Assembly: GCA_900317825.1 (NCBI GenBank)
Contig: ONIH01000016.1
Coordinates: 30,166 to 94,165 of the forward strand
Length of the DNA stretch: 64,000 bases
Direction of reading: 5' to 3'
Source: an uncultured Lachnospiraceae bacterium
GTDB taxonomy: Bacteria > Bacillota > Clostridia > Lachnospirales > Lachnospiraceae
This document shows positions 62,891 to 64,000 of the stretch, piece after piece; positions within the stretch are counted from its first letter, which is position 1; the number at the start of each line of letters is the position of its first letter. The notes below the pieces were generated by a model. It saw nothing but the letters and a program-made list of their open reading frames with translations. It ran no database searches and was not told the origin of the DNA. Made by a program: the position numbers and the translations under genes.

Positions 62891-63844
62891 ATGATTTCTG
62901 TTGTGATGGCTACGTATAATGGAGAAAAGTTTTTATACCAGCAGCTTCTTTCGATATATCATCAAACGATGCAGCCTGATGAAGTCATGATCTTTGATGA
63001 TGGCTCATCAGATAACACCATTTATCTGGTAAAAGACTTCATAAGAAGGAATGGCCTGGCTGATAAGTGGAGCATCACTGTAAATCAGGAGAACAAGGGA
63101 TTCTTTAGGAATTTTATGGATGGGGCTTTTGCTGCACATGGTGATACGATTTATTTTTCGGACCAGGATGATATCTGGGATTTGAAAAAAATAGAAGTTT
63201 TGGAAAAATGTCTGAATAAACCTGCTGTGATGATGGCCAGATCAAATGTGCTGAAAATAGATGCTAATGGTAAAGCTATAAGCAGCCCAGAGTATGTAGG
63301 AAAGAAAACACTACGGGAACTCAGTATAACAGACATCTGTAAATGGGCTGGTCCTGGTTTTTCTATGGGATTTAAAAGAAAAGTATTTGACTTTATAAAA
63401 GAAAGACACCTTTATAGAGAGACTTTTAAATACCATGATGTGCTTTGTGGGAAGGCTGCCGTAGCATTAGGCAAATGTGTCCAGGCAAGAGATGTATATG
63501 ACTGCCACAGGCTCCACGATAGCAATCAGACACAGACAGCGACAAGATCATTTGTGGCAGGAAGGACAAGGGCAGACCAGATAGACATTGTAAGGCGTAG
63601 AAAAAAATACTTCAGGCTTCTTGATGAAGCTACAGTAGATAATACCAGAGCAGAATGCTTTCGTAGATTTTCTGCTTTTGCAGGATACAGGGAAAGGTAT
63701 ATAAAGCATTTCTCAATCAATGACATGAACTGGCTGATAAAACACCAGGATTTGTATTTGTCAAAGGTTGGGGTTATCTCGGATACTATGTACTCTATTG
63801 GCATGGAAAAGATTATACTTTATTTTTGCGGTAAATATAGATGA
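62891..63844 (+). CDS. Glycosyltransferase family 2
   Basis: 317 residues, three bases after the preceding gene. GT-A fold: SVVMATYNGEKFLYQQLLSI, FDDGSSDNT, NQENKGFFRNF and the metal-binding FSDQDDIW. It resembles RfbG/WbbL-like enzymes that build O-antigen and EPS backbones. The C-terminal third is basic and of unclear role. Last complete gene of the window; the locus probably continues. Confidence 0.88.
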   Translation: MISVVMATYNGEKFLYQQLLSIYHQTMQPDEVMIFDDGSSDNTIYLVKDFIRRNGLADKWSITVNQENKGFFRNFMDGAFAAHGDTIYFSDQDDIWDLKKIEVLEKCLNKPAVMMARSNVLKIDANGKAISSPEYVGKKTLRELSITDICKWAGPGFSMGFKRKVFDFIKERHLYRETFKYHDVLCGKAAVALGKCVQARDVYDCHRLHDSNQTQTATRSFVAGRTRADQIDIVRRRKKYFRLLDEATVDNTRAECFRRFSAFAGYRERYIKHFSINDMNWLIKHQDLYLSKVGVISDTMYSIGMEKIILYFCGKYR

Positions 63845-64000
63845 TGACCTGCAGATATGACAAGATATATGTTATCTGTCCATACAATGATTAAGTCGCC
63901 AAAAGTACCTTCAAGTAGATATTTCTGGTAATTGTAACAGTACCTTGAAAACTGAATACAGTCTATAAATCAAATGCTGATTTTTGTTGATTTTACAGTA
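63845..64000. other. Non-coding right end with a TACCTTGAAAACTGAATAC-like segment
   Basis: No gene is visible. Two related strings, AGTACCTTCAA near 63905 and AGTACCTTGAA near 63950, occur about 45 bases apart; the second continues as AACTGAATAC, reminiscent of spacers preceding 23S rRNA in Firmicutes. No rRNA is present in the window, so the meaning is open. Confidence 0.3.

Overview
The window looks like chromosome from a Firmicute of the class Clostridia, most likely family Lachnospiraceae. This rests on gene content and order (radC-mreBCD-pbp2-minC-rodA-mgsA; rimP-nusA-ylxR-ylxQ-infB-rbfA-nrnA-truB-ribF-rpsO-pnp; cmk, ispH and an S1 protein close together), on DUF5688 and YitT proteins, on purine-rich Shine-Dalgarno sites, on TTG/GTG starts, and on sigma-A promoters close to TTGACA-17-TATAAT. 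Nearly every gene is on the + strand. The only clear minus-strand gene is a tRNA. No IS element, prophage or CRISPR array was seen. Species-level identity cannot be read from the sequence.

Layout. 1-158: 3' end of the RNase P RNA. 312-6118: a TetR regulator, a GT-B-like protein, a GPH sugar symporter and a GH36 alpha-galactosidase, forming a galactoside-use operon. 6219-9858: DUF5688 protein, YitT membrane protein, a convergent tRNA-Thr and a probably acquired AAA-ATPase/DUF234 gene. 9900-16833: queH, argH, alaS and a 700-residue protein with a cyclic-nucleotide-binding-like N-terminus. 16930-23579: an rpsU gene that stops after 28 codons, a long structured leader, then gltB and gltD. 23633-31051: a COG2509 flavoprotein, mutL, mutS and a PLP enzyme. 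31121-40256: the cell-shape operon. 40347-41526: galE and tRNA-Glu. 41603-52412: the translation/RNA-processing operons. 52421-57968: flavoprotein, cmk, RpiR regulator, ispH, S1 protein and cheR. 57980-63844: the start of an exopolysaccharide locus that becomes visibly more AT-rich after about 60640.

Points most worth a second look: (1) three genes (yitT, queH, COG2509) whose ATG lies exactly seven bases after a -10 box with no Shine-Dalgarno, plus mutL at ten bases, which suggests recurrent leaderless transcription; (2) two homologous, strongly folded elements in tandem in the gltB leader, behind an intrinsic terminator and flanking a perfect TnrA/GlnR-type palindrome; (3) a methylglyoxal synthase whose catalytic aspartate is replaced by methionine; (4) a half-length ribosomal protein S21; (5) an internal duplication in NusA; (6) minC without adjacent minD/minE; (7) a G-rich/C-rich inverted repeat that forms the gltB-gltD junction and encodes an atypical GltD N-terminus.

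All family assignments are from reading the translated sequence; no database search or folding program was run.
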